From the NCBI GenBank assembly GCA_902598015.1, contig CACJZT010000002.1, positions 1 through 64,000 of the forward strand: a stretch of 64,000 bases of DNA, read 5' to 3'. The DNA comes from an uncultured Pelagibacteraceae bacterium. Its GTDB lineage: Bacteria; Pseudomonadota; Alphaproteobacteria; Pelagibacterales; Pelagibacteraceae. The notes beneath the pieces were generated by a model that saw only the letters and a list, made by a program, of their open reading frames with translations, had not been told where the DNA came from and did not search any database. This document shows, piece after piece, positions 43,889 to 52,739 of this stretch. Both the position numbers and the translations under genes were made by a program. Every line of letters begins with the position of its first letter. Positions within the stretch are counted from its first letter, which is position 1.

Positions 43889-44841
43889 TTAATTTGAGAA
43901 ATAATATTATTAGTCTCCATCTGATAAAGTTTATATAATGTTTCAGCATCCTCTAAACTTACATCTTTAAATTTAATATTAGATCCTGGTGTTAATTGTA
44001 CCAGTCGATCATAGTCAGCAGATATGACGGTTGCAATCTTTGGATATCCACCAATAGTCCCATGATCTGATAACATAATTATTGGATCTCCAGCAGATGT
44101 TATTTGAATTACACCTTTTACCAAACCTTCAGATTTTATATTAGGATCAACGATATTTTCAATTTTTGGACCTTCTAATCTCATACCCATCCTGTCTGAA
44201 AGTTTTGTAATTTTAAAACTTTCTTTAAAGAATTTATTTTGTGAAGACTCAGAAAAATAATCATAGTTTGTGCCTTTAATGACCCTTATATTTTCAATAG
44301 TGCTACCTAAGTAATCAAGTTTTCTTTTGTTAAAAGAATTATTAATATCAATTATTTCAATTTCTAAATCTTTAGAAAATTTATTCCCGTTATTTGGTCC
44401 AATTTGAGCTTGTGTATTTATTGAACAGCTTCCCCAATAATAATCAACACCAAAAGTTCCATTAATCGAAAAATATCCATAAACAGACTTGTTGGTTGAA
44501 TGAATATCGACTTCATCACCATTTTTTAACAAATAACATTGGTAGGAATTACCATCAATAACACCTTCTTTTGTTATAATTTTAAATGATACATTTCCAG
44601 AAATACAAAAAAAAATATCTTTTCCGAAATACTTCAAATGTGGGCCTTGATAAGCAAATTCTATTACCGGTGAATTGTAATCATTTTGTAGAAGTGAGTT
44701 TAACAATTGAAAATTTCTTTTATCCATCGCTCCACTAAAAGGAATACCAATATGGTATAAATTATTTCTTCCTAAGTCTTGATATGTGGTGTTGATACCA
44801 GCTCTTAAAATTTTAAAGTAGTTTCTATCTTTTGATTTCAT
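43885..44841 (-). CDS. pxpC: 5-oxoprolinase subunit C (biotin-dependent carboxyltransferase-like)
   Basis: Part of the ATP-dependent 5-oxoprolinase PxpABC that opens 5-oxoproline (pyroglutamate) to glutamate. 318 residues with the AHS2/KipA-type pattern: GINTTYQDLGRNNLYHIG near residue 14, SGAMDKRNF and a terminal SADYDRLVQLTPGS. Older annotations call these allophanate-hydrolase or urea-amidolyase-like. The 17-base overlap with pxpB and the nearby pxpA make the oxoprolinase assignment firm. 5-Oxoproline arises from glutathione and glutamine breakdown, in line with gshAB in this window. Confidence 0.9.
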   Translation of the reverse strand: MKSKDRNYFKILRAGINTTYQDLGRNNLYHIGIPFSGAMDKRNFQLLNSLLQNDYNSPVIEFAYQGPHLKYFGKDIFFCISGNVSFKIITKEGVIDGNSYQCYLLKNGDEVDIHSTNKSVYGYFSINGTFGVDYYWGSCSINTQAQIGPNNGNKFSKDLEIEIIDINNSFNKRKLDYLGSTIENIRVIKGTNYDYFSESSQNKFFKESFKITKLSDRMGMRLEGPKIENIVDPNIKSEGLVKGVIQITSAGDPIIMLSDHGTIGGYPKIATVISADYDRLVQLTPGSNIKFKDVSLEDAETLYKLYQMETNNIISQIK

Positions 44842-45499
44842 TATATTGATCTAAAGTTATTCTATAAAATTTTATTGTATCTCCTGGATTAACAAGATTA
44901 GGGCTTGATTGATTAGATGTGTCGAAAATATTTTGTGGTGTATTTCCCAAAATATTCCATCCCCCAGGTGTTTCAAAAGTATATATGTTGCAAAATTGTT
45001 CCGTTATTCCAACTGAACCTTTTGGAACTTTAACTCTTGGTGTTTCTAATCTTTTTAATCTCATATCCTTTTCAAGATCACCGAGAAAAGGCATGCCAGC
45101 CACAAAACCTGTCATATAACAAAAGTAATTTTTGCTAAAAAATTTTTCTAGGATTATTTCTGATTTTAATTTTAATTTATTTTCAACTCTTTTAATATCT
45201 AATGCAAAATTATTATCACAACACACAGGAATTTCGATTAAGTTTTTTTCTAATTTATTGTTTTCTTTAATCTCTATATTTTCAATTTTTTTTTTTAAAG
45301 ATAAAAAAGAATGTATATTTAAATCATATGAAATTATTAATTTATTATAAGATGGAGTTAAGTTTGTAATACCTTTTAAATTTAATTTTTTTATATGGTA
45401 AAAATATTTGATAACATTTGAATTAATTTCTTGATTTACATCACTTCCAAAATCGCAATACAAAGCTGCGTCACCAAGATTTAATATATTTTTTATCAT
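44825..45499 (-). CDS. pxpB: 5-oxoprolinase subunit B
   Basis: Second subunit of PxpABC (AHS1/KipI type), which hydrolyses ATP together with PxpC. 224 residues; motifs GFVAGMPFLGDL and TPRVKVPKGSVGI near residues 130-165 and TPGGWNILG towards the end. First gene of the pxpB-pxpC-DMT minus-strand unit. Only 27 bases separate its ATG from that of pxpA on the other strand. Confidence 0.9.
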   Translation of the reverse strand: MIKNILNLGDAALYCDFGSDVNQEINSNVIKYFYHIKKLNLKGITNLTPSYNKLIISYDLNIHSFLSLKKKIENIEIKENNKLEKNLIEIPVCCDNNFALDIKRVENKLKLKSEIILEKFFSKNYFCYMTGFVAGMPFLGDLEKDMRLKRLETPRVKVPKGSVGITEQFCNIYTFETPGGWNILGNTPQNIFDTSNQSSPNLVNPGDTIKFYRITLDQYNEIKR

Positions 45500-45526
45500 A
45501 CCATGTTATACTTATGATTTATTAGT
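45500..45526. promoter_or_regulatory. 27-base divergent region between pxpB and pxpA
   Basis: Start codons of pxpB (minus) and pxpA (plus) are 27 bases apart. TATACT at 45507-45512 is a plausible -10 for pxpA (start near 45519, leader of about 8 bases). Any -35 would lie inside pxpB, and the pxpB promoter inside pxpA or overlapping this one. Such crowding implies coordinated, mutually exclusive or near-leaderless transcription. Confidence 0.35.
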
Positions 45527-46300
45527 ATGGAAATTAATATCAATTGTGATTTGGGTGAAAAATCAAAGCATCATTCAGATGAAAATGATCCAAAATTACT
45601 GGAAATTGTCAATTCAGCTAATGTTGCTTGTGGTTATCATGCTGGTGATGAAGATAGCATGAACCAAGTTGTAAAAATTTGTAAGAAAAACGGTGTGAGC
45701 ATAGGTGCGCATCCATCATTTAATGATCCAGAAAACTTTGGACGTAAAAGACTAAATTTATCGTCAGATGAAATAAATAAATTGTTAATTGATCAGTATG
45801 AAATTTTACAAAATATAGCTGAAAAACATGGTGAAATCGTTACACATATTAAACCACATGGTGCTTTAAATAATATGGCTTGCGAGGATATTGAGCTTGC
45901 AACTATCATTGCAAAATCAATCTGCAATTTTAATAAAGATTTAATCTATTTGGTACCGACAGGTTCAAAAATGGAAGAGGCTGCAAAGAAATTTGATATG
46001 AGGATAGCATGTGAAATTTTTGCCGATAGAAATTATGAAGATAATGGAAATTTAGTGTCTAGAAAAGAGCCTCATGCACTTATTACAGATCCAGATAAAG
46101 CAAAAAGTCACGTTTTAAGCATGGTTCAGAACCAGGCCATTAATTGTCACAGCGGAAAGCAAATACCTTGTGAAATAGACTCTGTGTGCATACATGGGGA
46201 TAATGAAAGTTCACTATCTACAGCTATATCTATAAAAAATAATTTAATAGATAATGGCTTAGAGCTAAAAACACTAACTAACTTAAGGAAATTTAAATAA
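45527..46300 (+). CDS. pxpA: 5-oxoprolinase subunit A (LamB/YcsF family)
   Basis: Catalytic-ring subunit of 5-oxoprolinase, which cleaves the activated 5-oxoproline ring. 257 residues, typical. N-terminal NINCDLGEKSK and ANVACGYHAGDE (residues about 28-42) are the family signature, with HIKPHGALNN near 105. Divergent from pxpBC instead of the usual same-strand pxpABC order. TAATG overlap with the following TPR gene. Confidence 0.93.
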   Translation: MEININCDLGEKSKHHSDENDPKLLEIVNSANVACGYHAGDEDSMNQVVKICKKNGVSIGAHPSFNDPENFGRKRLNLSSDEINKLLIDQYEILQNIAEKHGEIVTHIKPHGALNNMACEDIELATIIAKSICNFNKDLIYLVPTGSKMEEAAKKFDMRIACEIFADRNYEDNGNLVSRKEPHALITDPDKAKSHVLSMVQNQAINCHSGKQIPCEIDSVCIHGDNESSLSTAISIKNNLIDNGLELKTLTNLRKFK

Positions 46301-46785
46301 TGATAAAAAAAATATTTTTTTCAATGTTCTTTTTAATTTTTTTAGCAGGAACATCTTTTGCTGCTGGTTCAAGTGACTCGAGCTCAAAGGAAACGTTATA
46401 TGATAAAGCTGTACAACAAATAAAAATGGCAAAAAAATTAGAAAAAAAAGGTAAAACCGAGAAAGCGATTAAAAGATACGAAAGAGCAATTAAATTTTTG
46501 GTAAAGTCAAATAAGATGAAACCAAATAAAGCAGATACTTTAAACTATCTTGGATTTGCAACAAGAAAAATTGGTGATTTTGAAAATGGTGAGAAATATT
46601 ATCTTCAAGGTTTAGCGATTGAGCCAAATCACATAGGAATTAACGAATATTTAGGTGAATTATATGTTGCAACCAATAGAATGAATTTAGCAAAAGAAAG
46701 ATTGAATGTTCTAGAGGGATGTAATTGTGAAGAATACAATCAGCTAAAAGGTGTTATAGACGGATCTAAAAAATCAAAATACTAG
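46300..46785 (+). CDS. Exported TPR-repeat protein
   Basis: 161 residues with a signal peptide (hydrophobic to about residue 20, then SFAAGS) and a mature domain of about three tetratricopeptide repeats (KRYERAIKFL, ADTLNYLGFATRKIGDFENG, GINEYLGELYV). Periplasmic scaffold for protein interactions; partner unknown. Coupled to pxpA by TAATG, but a functional link is not obvious. The stop overlaps the convergent dctM stop by 4 bases. Confidence 0.75.
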   Translation: MIKKIFFSMFFLIFLAGTSFAAGSSDSSSKETLYDKAVQQIKMAKKLEKKGKTEKAIKRYERAIKFLVKSNKMKPNKADTLNYLGFATRKIGDFENGEKYYLQGLAIEPNHIGINEYLGELYVATNRMNLAKERLNVLEGCNCEEYNQLKGVIDGSKKSKY

Positions 46786-48092
46786 TTTATATTTTTTATC
46801 ATTTGCTCAGGCATCCAAAGAGCAATTTCTGGAAATATCACAACCAAGATAACAGCAAAAATCATTAGCAAGAAGAGTGGAAACGCGCTTCTTGCTATAT
46901 AACCCATATCTTTATTAGCCATACCCTGAAGAACAAAAAGATTAAAACCAACCGGCGGCGTGATCTGAGCCATTTCGACAACAATAACTAGAAAAACACC
47001 AAACCAAATCATATCAAAACCTGCTTGTCTAATCATTGGTTCAATTATAGCCATTGTTAAAACTACAGCAGAGATACCATCAAGAAACATTCCAAGAATT
47101 ATATAAAAGATCATTAAAACAAAAATTAAAACATAAGGAGAAAGTTCCATTCCTTCAATCCATAAAGCTAGATTTCTTGGCAATCCTGTAAAACCCATTG
47201 CCAAAGATAAAAAAGTGGCTCCAGCTAATATAAAAGCTATCATGCAAGAAGTTTTAGTAGCACCCAAGAGAGACTCTTTAAATGTTCTTAAAGACAAACT
47301 CTTTTGAAAGTATGATAAAATTAATGCACCTACTACGCCCAAAGAAGCTGCTTCGGTTGCGGTTGCTATACCAGTATAAATTGAGCCAATAACTGAAACT
47401 ATTAATAATATTACAGGTATCAGTTTTCCTGATTTCCTTACCTTTTCCATAAGTGAGAAGTCTTGTTTAAAAGCAGGCATGGATTTTTTATTTATTAACG
47501 ACCAAATCATTACATATGTCATAAAGATCAAAGCAATCATTATTCCTGGGACAATTCCTGCAATAAATAGTTTTGCTATCGACTCTTGGACAGTCACACC
47601 ATAAATAATTAAAATAATTGAAGGTGGAATTAGAAGACCCAGCGTTCCTGAACCAGCTAAACTTCCAAGCAGAATACTTTCTGGATATTTTCTTTTTCTT
47701 AGTTCTGGAATAGACATTTTCCCTACTGTGGCTACAGTTGCTGCAGAAGATCCTGAAATAGCTGCAAATAAAGCACATCCAACTACATTAACATGCACTA
47801 AGCCACCAGGTAGTTTCTGCATCCATGGAGATAATCCTTCAAATAAATTTTCAGATAACTTTGTCCGAAATAAAATTTCACCCATCCAAACAAATAAAGG
47901 AAGTGCAGTTAAAGTCCATGAAGATGAAGCTCCCCAAATTGTTGTTGCCATCGCATCACCAACTGGCCTTGTGGTGAACAGCATCATTCCTATTGATGAA
48001 ACCCCAACCATGCTTATAGCAACCCAAATTCCCGAGCCTAAAAATATCAAGAGAACACTTATGAAAAATATAGTAAGTAAAATTTCAGTCAT
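46782..48092 (-). CDS. dctM: TRAP transporter large permease subunit DctM
   Basis: Sodium-coupled membrane subunit of a tripartite ATP-independent periplasmic transporter. 436 residues, twelve or so helices. GSSAATVATVGKMSIPEL and LIPPSIILIIYG near residues 115-165 are DctM hallmarks, and the C-terminal ITPPVGFNLFVLQG is also typical. Overlaps dctQ by 8 bases. Substrate class (C4-dicarboxylate, amino acid, keto acid or other) cannot be decided from this subunit. Confidence 0.93.
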   Translation of the reverse strand: MTEILLTIFFISVLLIFLGSGIWVAISMVGVSSIGMMLFTTRPVGDAMATTIWGASSSWTLTALPLFVWMGEILFRTKLSENLFEGLSPWMQKLPGGLVHVNVVGCALFAAISGSSAATVATVGKMSIPELRKRKYPESILLGSLAGSGTLGLLIPPSIILIIYGVTVQESIAKLFIAGIVPGIMIALIFMTYVMIWSLINKKSMPAFKQDFSLMEKVRKSGKLIPVILLIVSVIGSIYTGIATATEAASLGVVGALILSYFQKSLSLRTFKESLLGATKTSCMIAFILAGATFLSLAMGFTGLPRNLALWIEGMELSPYVLIFVLMIFYIILGMFLDGISAVVLTMAIIEPMIRQAGFDMIWFGVFLVIVVEMAQITPPVGFNLFVLQGMANKDMGYIARSAFPLFLLMIFAVILVVIFPEIALWMPEQMIKNIN

Positions 48093-48576
48093 TTTTTTTT
48101 GTTTGTATTTTCAAAACTAATTGATGAGATACACATATGAAAAATATTAGCGATCCTAAAGCAACACTAGTTTGTGGTATCCAAATTAAAATTTCGTCAG
48201 CTCCTTCACTTCTCTCTTGAAATTCATAAGATATTTTTAGCATTTTCGAAAAATAAAAAGCTAGATAACCAGAAAATATAGTTGCAACTATCAAACTCCA
48301 TAATTCCAAAAATCTCTTTTTAATCCCAGTAGCTTTTTCTAAAAATAAAGTAATTCTAATGTGACCACCTTCTACGAAAGTATAAGATAAAGCAAAAAAA
48401 GATGAGGCAGCCATACAATATCCAGAATATTCAGCTAGGCCTCTTATATAAAAACCAAATATTCTTGATGAAATTCCAATTAAAATAAAAACTGCAACCA
48501 AAATAAGAAAGAATGCAGCGATATAGCCTGAGTAACTATAAAGATTATTTAGAAATTTATTGACTTTAGTAAACAT
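48085..48576 (-). CDS. dctQ: TRAP transporter small permease subunit DctQ
   Basis: 163 residues with four helices; pairs with DctM in the membrane. Typical features are the N-terminal helix with FLILVAVFILIGISSRIF, the SGYCMAASSFFALSYTF region, and the VEGGHIRITL motif. Follows dctP after a strong stem-loop, so it is probably expressed below dctP. Confidence 0.9.
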   Translation of the reverse strand: MFTKVNKFLNNLYSYSGYIAAFFLILVAVFILIGISSRIFGFYIRGLAEYSGYCMAASSFFALSYTFVEGGHIRITLFLEKATGIKKRFLELWSLIVATIFSGYLAFYFSKMLKISYEFQERSEGADEILIWIPQTSVALGSLIFFICVSHQLVLKIQTKKND

Positions 48577-48578
48577 AT

Positions 48579-48605
48579 AAAAAGGCCGTTTAACACGGCC
48601 TTTTT
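48579..48605 (-). terminator. Intergenic stem-loop between dctP and dctQ (attenuating terminator)
   Basis: Perfect 11-base-pair stem (48579-48589 with 48595-48605) with a 5-base loop and flanking A and T tracts, so it can terminate on either strand. It lies 12 bases after the dctP stop. Position between binding protein and permease genes suggests it lowers permease expression relative to DctP or protects the dctP mRNA 3' end. Confidence 0.8.
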
Positions 48606-48617
48606 AATTATAATGAT

Positions 48618-49589
48618 TTAATTATAAGCAGCAAGAACACTAGCACCTCTATCGCCAGCTTTTTTCTTCCATTCTTCTGCCATTGTAACACCAACTTTTT
48701 TGAAATGACTTTCAAGGGCTGCATTTACTTTGCCCACTTTCATTCCAGCATCAGCTAAAGCTTTTTTATCAGCAACATTTCCTTTTTTTGAAAGTGCCCA
48801 ACCTTTTTTCTCAGCAACCGCTGCCTCTTCCATAATCATTTTTTGTGTAGCTTTATCTAATTTATTCCAAGAACCTCTGTGAGCTACAATCATATTTTTT
48901 GGAAACCAAGCCGCAATATCATAAAAATACTTTACTCCATTTTCCCAAATTTTACTGTTTTTACCAGTAGTTGGTGAAGTAATCATACTTTCAACCGCAC
49001 CAGTTGAGAATGCTTGGCTTATTTCAGCTGCTTCTATTTTTGTAGGTGCCATACCTGTCAATTCAGCCATTCTAATAGTTGCAGAATTATACGCTCTAAA
49101 TTTTAAACCTTTTAAATCAGCAACACTGTTAATCTCTTTTTTACTATAAAGACCTTGCGCAGGCCATGGTACAGCGTATAAAAATACAAGACCTTTTTGA
49201 TCTAAACCTTTGATTATTGCAGACTTTGATGCTTGATACAGTTTCATAGCATCATCATAAGATGTCGCAAGAAATGGTTGCGAGTCAATCTCTAATAACG
49301 GATCCTCTTTACCTAGAGCCGACATAAATCGCTCACCAATTTGAGCTTGTCCAGTTCTAACAGCCCTAAATATCTCTCCACCTTTAAATAGAGATCCACC
49401 TGGGTGTGTTACTATTGTTAATTTTCCCCCACTTTTTTCTGAAACATTTTTAGCAAATTCAGCTGCATTAGCAGAATGGAAGTTGCTTGCACCATATGCT
49501 AGTGCCATATCCCATTTTTCTGCGGCAAAAGCATTAGCAGTTAAAAGAACAGAAAATAAAACAGAGAGCAAAATTTTGAAAAGTTTCAT
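48618..49589 (-). CDS. dctP: TRAP transporter periplasmic substrate-binding protein DctP
   Basis: Periplasmic high-affinity receptor that delivers substrate to DctQM. 323 residues with a signal peptide cut near NAFAAEKW, leaving a typical DctP fold with LKGLKFRAYNSATIRM near residue 150, whose conserved Arg contacts the substrate carboxylate. A strong ribosome site (GGAGG, 6 bases before ATG) and the downstream stem-loop suggest high expression, normal for SAR11 binding proteins. Closest class not resolvable, though the WPAQGLY and WFPKNMIV segments may help a search. Confidence 0.92.
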   Translation of the reverse strand: MKLFKILLSVLFSVLLTANAFAAEKWDMALAYGASNFHSANAAEFAKNVSEKSGGKLTIVTHPGGSLFKGGEIFRAVRTGQAQIGERFMSALGKEDPLLEIDSQPFLATSYDDAMKLYQASKSAIIKGLDQKGLVFLYAVPWPAQGLYSKKEINSVADLKGLKFRAYNSATIRMAELTGMAPTKIEAAEISQAFSTGAVESMITSPTTGKNSKIWENGVKYFYDIAAWFPKNMIVAHRGSWNKLDKATQKMIMEEAAVAEKKGWALSKKGNVADKKALADAGMKVGKVNAALESHFKKVGVTMAEEWKKKAGDRGASVLAAYN

Positions 49590-49664
49590 AAATCCTCCAT
49601 ATTTCTAAAAAACATATCTCATTATGTATTAAAACTTAAATCAATAAAAATTTTTGATGTTTTA

Positions 49665-49695
49665 TTGAAAAATAATAAATAATTACTATTATAAT
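49665..49695 (+). promoter_or_regulatory. Promoter ahead of the terC gene, possibly leaderless
   Basis: TTGAAA (49665-49670) is followed after 19 bases by a perfect TATAAT (49690-49695). The predicted transcript start falls within a base or two of the TTG start codon at 49702. No manganese (yybP-ykoY) riboswitch precedes this gene, although such a riboswitch often controls the family. Confidence 0.45.
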
Positions 49696-49701
49696 AACAT
49701 C

Positions 49702-50313
49702 TTGATCGAACAATCACTCATTTTACTGCAAATTATATTTATAGATATTATTCTTGCGGCAGATAATGCAATAATAATAGGATTAATAGCAGCTAATTTT
49801 GTACCAAAAAATAGAAAAAAAATAATATTCTGGGGAGTAGTTGGAGCGTTAGTTTTCAAAGTTATATTTGCAATATTTGCAACATATTTATTTAAATTTT
49901 ACTTTATTAAAATTCTTGGTGGATTACTTTTAATTTGGATTGTTAATGACTTAAGAAAAGATTTATTTGAAATTCAAAAAATTAAGTCTCCTAAAAAGAA
50001 ATCTATGGAACCTTCATTTATCAAAAGTATTTACAAAGTGTTATTTGCAGATATTACGATTAGTTTTGATAACGTTATTGGAGTTGTGGGTGCAGCCAAA
50101 GGTAATTTTGGTTTTATGATTTTTGGCTTGGTATTATCAGTAGTTCTTACTGGAGCCTTAGCTACTTATTTAGCAAATTATATACAAAAACATTTATGGA
50201 TAGCTTACATAGGTTTAGGCTTTATATTATTGGTTGCTATTCAATTAGTAATAGGTGGGCTAGTCGATTTAGAAATTTTAAATATTAATGAAAAATATAT
50301 AAAGTATTTCTAA
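49702..50313 (+). CDS. TerC family integral membrane protein
   Basis: 203 residues with about seven helices. N-terminal QIIFIDIILAADNAIIIGL carries the conserved acidic pair (Asp, Asp) of TerC/YkoY proteins, and the second repeat has ADITISFDNVIGVVG. Family members handle manganese or metal load in relation to membrane protein secretion. The start is TTG at 49702; no ATG occurs before the conserved first helix. It converges with gloA with a 2-base gap. Confidence 0.83.
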   Translation: MIEQSLILLQIIFIDIILAADNAIIIGLIAANFVPKNRKKIIFWGVVGALVFKVIFAIFATYLFKFYFIKILGGLLLIWIVNDLRKDLFEIQKIKSPKKKSMEPSFIKSIYKVLFADITISFDNVIGVVGAAKGNFGFMIFGLVLSVVLTGALATYLANYIQKHLWIAYIGLGFILLVAIQLVIGGLVDLEILNINEKYIKYF

Positions 50314-50315
50314 TA

Positions 50316-50735
50316 TTACCAAGTTCCAGTATTTTCCATTGATGACCAGGGCTCTTTAGGAGGAAGATTTCCTTCCTGAAGTATTTCTATTGATATTTTA
50401 TCTGGTGATTTCACAAATGCCATATGACCATCTCTAGGTGGTCTATTAATTGTATAACCCATATCCATTAGTCTTTGACATATTTCGTATATATTTTTAA
50501 CTCTATAAGCTAAGTGACCAAAATTTCTAGATCCCTCTCCTAAATTGTCACCGTCCCAATTATAAGTTAGTTCAATTTCTGCATTATTGTCGTTTGGTGC
50601 AGCTAAAAAAATTAATGTATATCTGCCTTTTTCATTTTCCATTCTTTTTGTCTCTTTTAAACCCAGTCCATCACAAAAAAATTTTAACGACTCCTGAATA
50701 TTCGAAATTCTGATCATTGTGTGTAAATATTTCAT
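50316..50735 (-). CDS. gloA: Lactoylglutathione lyase (glyoxalase I)
   Basis: Converts the hemithioacetal of methylglyoxal and glutathione to S-lactoylglutathione. 139 residues of the VOC fold. Candidate metal ligands: His5 in KYLHTMIRI, Glu near 55 (AEIELTYNW), His near 74 (NFGHLAYRV) and Glu near 121 (ISIEILQ). YTINRPPRDGHM and FVKSPD fit GloA. Depends on glutathione from gshAB. Last gene of the guaB-TPR-guaA-gloA run (20 bases after guaA). Confidence 0.9.
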   Translation of the reverse strand: MKYLHTMIRISNIQESLKFFCDGLGLKETKRMENEKGRYTLIFLAAPNDNNAEIELTYNWDGDNLGEGSRNFGHLAYRVKNIYEICQRLMDMGYTINRPPRDGHMAFVKSPDKISIEILQEGNLPPKEPWSSMENTGTW

Positions 50736-50755
50736 AGTAAAATTATAATTTATTT

Positions 50756-52315
50756 CTATTCTAGTTCAATAGTACTTGGTGGTTTAGAAGTCACATCATA
50801 AACTACTCTATTTATACCTCGAATATTATTAACTATTTTATTCGATACCATTTGCATAAATGATTTATTAAATTGAAAATAATCCGCTGTCATCCCATCT
50901 TCAGATGTTATTGCTCTAAGCAAACATAAATATTCATAGGTTCTATTGTCCCCCATGACACCAACAGTTTTAACAGGCAGTAATGCAGCATAAGCCTGCC
51001 ATATCTTATGATATAGATTGTTTTCTCTTAATGCATTTACAAAATAATTATCTGCTTCTTTTAAAATTTTTATTTTTTCTTTAGTAATTATGCCTGGCAT
51101 TCTAATTGCTAAACCAGGACCAGGAAAAGGATGTCTAGAAATAATTTCTTTACTTAAATTTAATTCTAGACCTAACATTCTAACTTCATCTTTAAATAAA
51201 TACTTCAATGGCTCAACCAATTTTAATTTCATTCTTTTCGGCAGACCACCTACATTATGATGAGACTTAATTTTTGACGTTTGACTTCCTGTTACAGATT
51301 TACTTTCAATTAAATCAGGGTATAGAGTTCCTTGAGCTAAAAATTTTACATTTTTTATTTTTTTTGCGTATTTTTCAAAAAGTTTGATAAATAAATTTCC
51401 AATAATTTTTCTTTTTTTTTCTGGATCTGTTACGTTTTTTAATTTGCTTATAAATAATTGTTCAGCATTTACATAAATTAAATTCAATTTAAATTTTTTT
51501 CTAAAAGTATTTACTACTTGTTTTTCTTCGTTTTTTCTGAGCAGGCCAGTATTAACGAATATACAAGTTAGGTTTTTTCCAATCGTATTACTAATTAATT
51601 TTGCTACTACACTGCTATCTACACCACCAGATAATGCACAAATTACTTTAGAATTTCCAACTTGTTCTTTAATTTGTTGCATAAGTTTGGATTTTTGATT
51701 TTTTGATGTCCAATTTTTTTTAATTTTACAAATTTTAATTACAAAGTTTTTTAATATTACTTTGCCTTTAACTGTATGGGAAACTTCTGGATGAAACTGT
51801 ATGCCATATATTTTTTTTTTTACATTTTCTATCATACATAATTTCGAATTTGAGGATTTTGCTATAACTTTAAAACCTTTAGGTAATTTAATTACCTCAT
51901 CTCCATGGCTCATCCATACATTGGTGGATTTTTTTGGAAAGAAATTTTCGGTTAAAGCGCTTTTTTTTAATTTTGTAACTTTTGCTAACCCAAATTCTCT
52001 TGATTTTGCTCGTTTTACTTTACCTCCTAATTCTTTAGAGATTATCTGATGGCCAAAACAAATACCTAAAATTGGAATATTTAAACTTAATATACTTCTA
52101 CTGAATTTAACTTTTTTATTTTGATAAACATTTAAGGGACCACCAGATAAAATGATGCCTTTCACATTTTTTTCATTTTTGTAGTTTTTAAGTTTGTTGT
52201 GACTTATAATTTCACAAAAAACATTTAATTCTCTTACTTTTCTTGCAATTAATTGTGTAAACTGAGACCCAAAATCGATTATTAAAATTTTATCTAGATT
52301 ATTTTCAAGACGCAT
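50756..52315 (-). CDS. guaA: GMP synthase (glutamine-hydrolysing)
   Basis: Aminates XMP to GMP. 519 residues from the ATG at 52315; a TTG at 52327 in frame is less likely. Glutamine amidotransferase domain with catalytic Cys in LGICFGHQ near residue 85 and HPEVSHT, then the ATP pyrophosphatase loop [10 protein letters not shown] near 225. C-terminal dimerisation segment ends [10 protein letters not shown] as expected. Its start overlaps the upstream TPR gene stop by 11 bases. guaB lies two genes upstream, gmk elsewhere in the window completes the route to GDP. Confidence 0.95.
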   Translation of the reverse strand: MRLENNLDKILIIDFGSQFTQLIARKVRELNVFCEIISHNKLKNYKNEKNVKGIILSGGPLNVYQNKKVKFSRSILSLNIPILGICFGHQIISKELGGKVKRAKSREFGLAKVTKLKKSALTENFFPKKSTNVWMSHGDEVIKLPKGFKVIAKSSNSKLCMIENVKKKIYGIQFHPEVSHTVKGKVILKNFVIKICKIKKNWTSKNQKSKLMQQIKEQVGNSKVICALSGGVDSSVVAKLISNTIGKNLTCIFVNTGLLRKNEEKQVVNTFRKKFKLNLIYVNAEQLFISKLKNVTDPEKKRKIIGNLFIKLFEKYAKKIKNVKFLAQGTLYPDLIESKSVTGSQTSKIKSHHNVGGLPKRMKLKLVEPLKYLFKDEVRMLGLELNLSKEIISRHPFPGPGLAIRMPGIITKEKIKILKEADNYFVNALRENNLYHKIWQAYAALLPVKTVGVMGDNRTYEYLCLLRAITSEDGMTADYFQFNKSFMQMVSNKIVNNIRGINRVVYDVTSKPPSTIELE

Positions 52316-52739
52316 CTTTTTTTTCAAACTCTTTTAGGCGTTTGTTTATAGATGCGATTTTATCACAAAGGTTCGAGCATATTTTCTTAAAATCTTCTCT
52401 AAGTTCCTCTGCTTTAGAAAAGTTAGATCTTTCTAACTCAATATCTATCAATAGATACATTGCCTCTTCGTTGTTTGGCTCGAGAAGTAAAACTGTATTT
52501 ATATTTTTTTCCAGTTCTGTTTTGTTTTCTTCATTTTTAAATATTTTTGCTAAATATAGATATGACTTTGAGTCTTTGGGATTGTATACAATATTTCTTT
52601 GAAATAAAAATTTTGAATCTTCATATTTTTCATTTTCATAAAGACTTTTTGCTTCATCAAAAAAATTAACTTTTTCCGCGTTAACATTAAAAATTAAAGT
52701 AAAAAGTAAAATTATTGCTAAGGTAATTTTTTTTATCAT
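52305..52739 (-). CDS. Exported TPR-like protein between guaB and guaA
   Basis: 144 residues with a signal peptide (hydrophobic core to about residue 20, NVNAEK) and tetratricopeptide-like repeats ([52 protein letters not shown]). Presumably periplasmic. It overlaps guaB by 4 bases (ATGA) and guaA by 11, so it is embedded in a purine operon without an obvious reason. No partner can be named. Confidence 0.7.
   Translation of the reverse strand: MIKKITLAIILLFTLIFNVNAEKVNFFDEAKSLYENEKYEDSKFLFQRNIVYNPKDSKSYLYLAKIFKNEENKTELEKNINTVLLLEPNNEEAMYLLIDIELERSNFSKAEELREDFKKICSNLCDKIASINKRLKEFEKKDAS

Noticed and set aside
47728-48120. 130-codon open frame opposite dctM and dctQ
   Set aside because: Antisense shadow of well-supported TRAP permease genes; no start signals or recognisable domain.
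49590-49701. Manganese riboswitch ahead of terC
   Set aside because: TerC-family genes often have one, but this 112-base AT-rich spacer shows no conserved riboswitch core, only a promoter-like pair.
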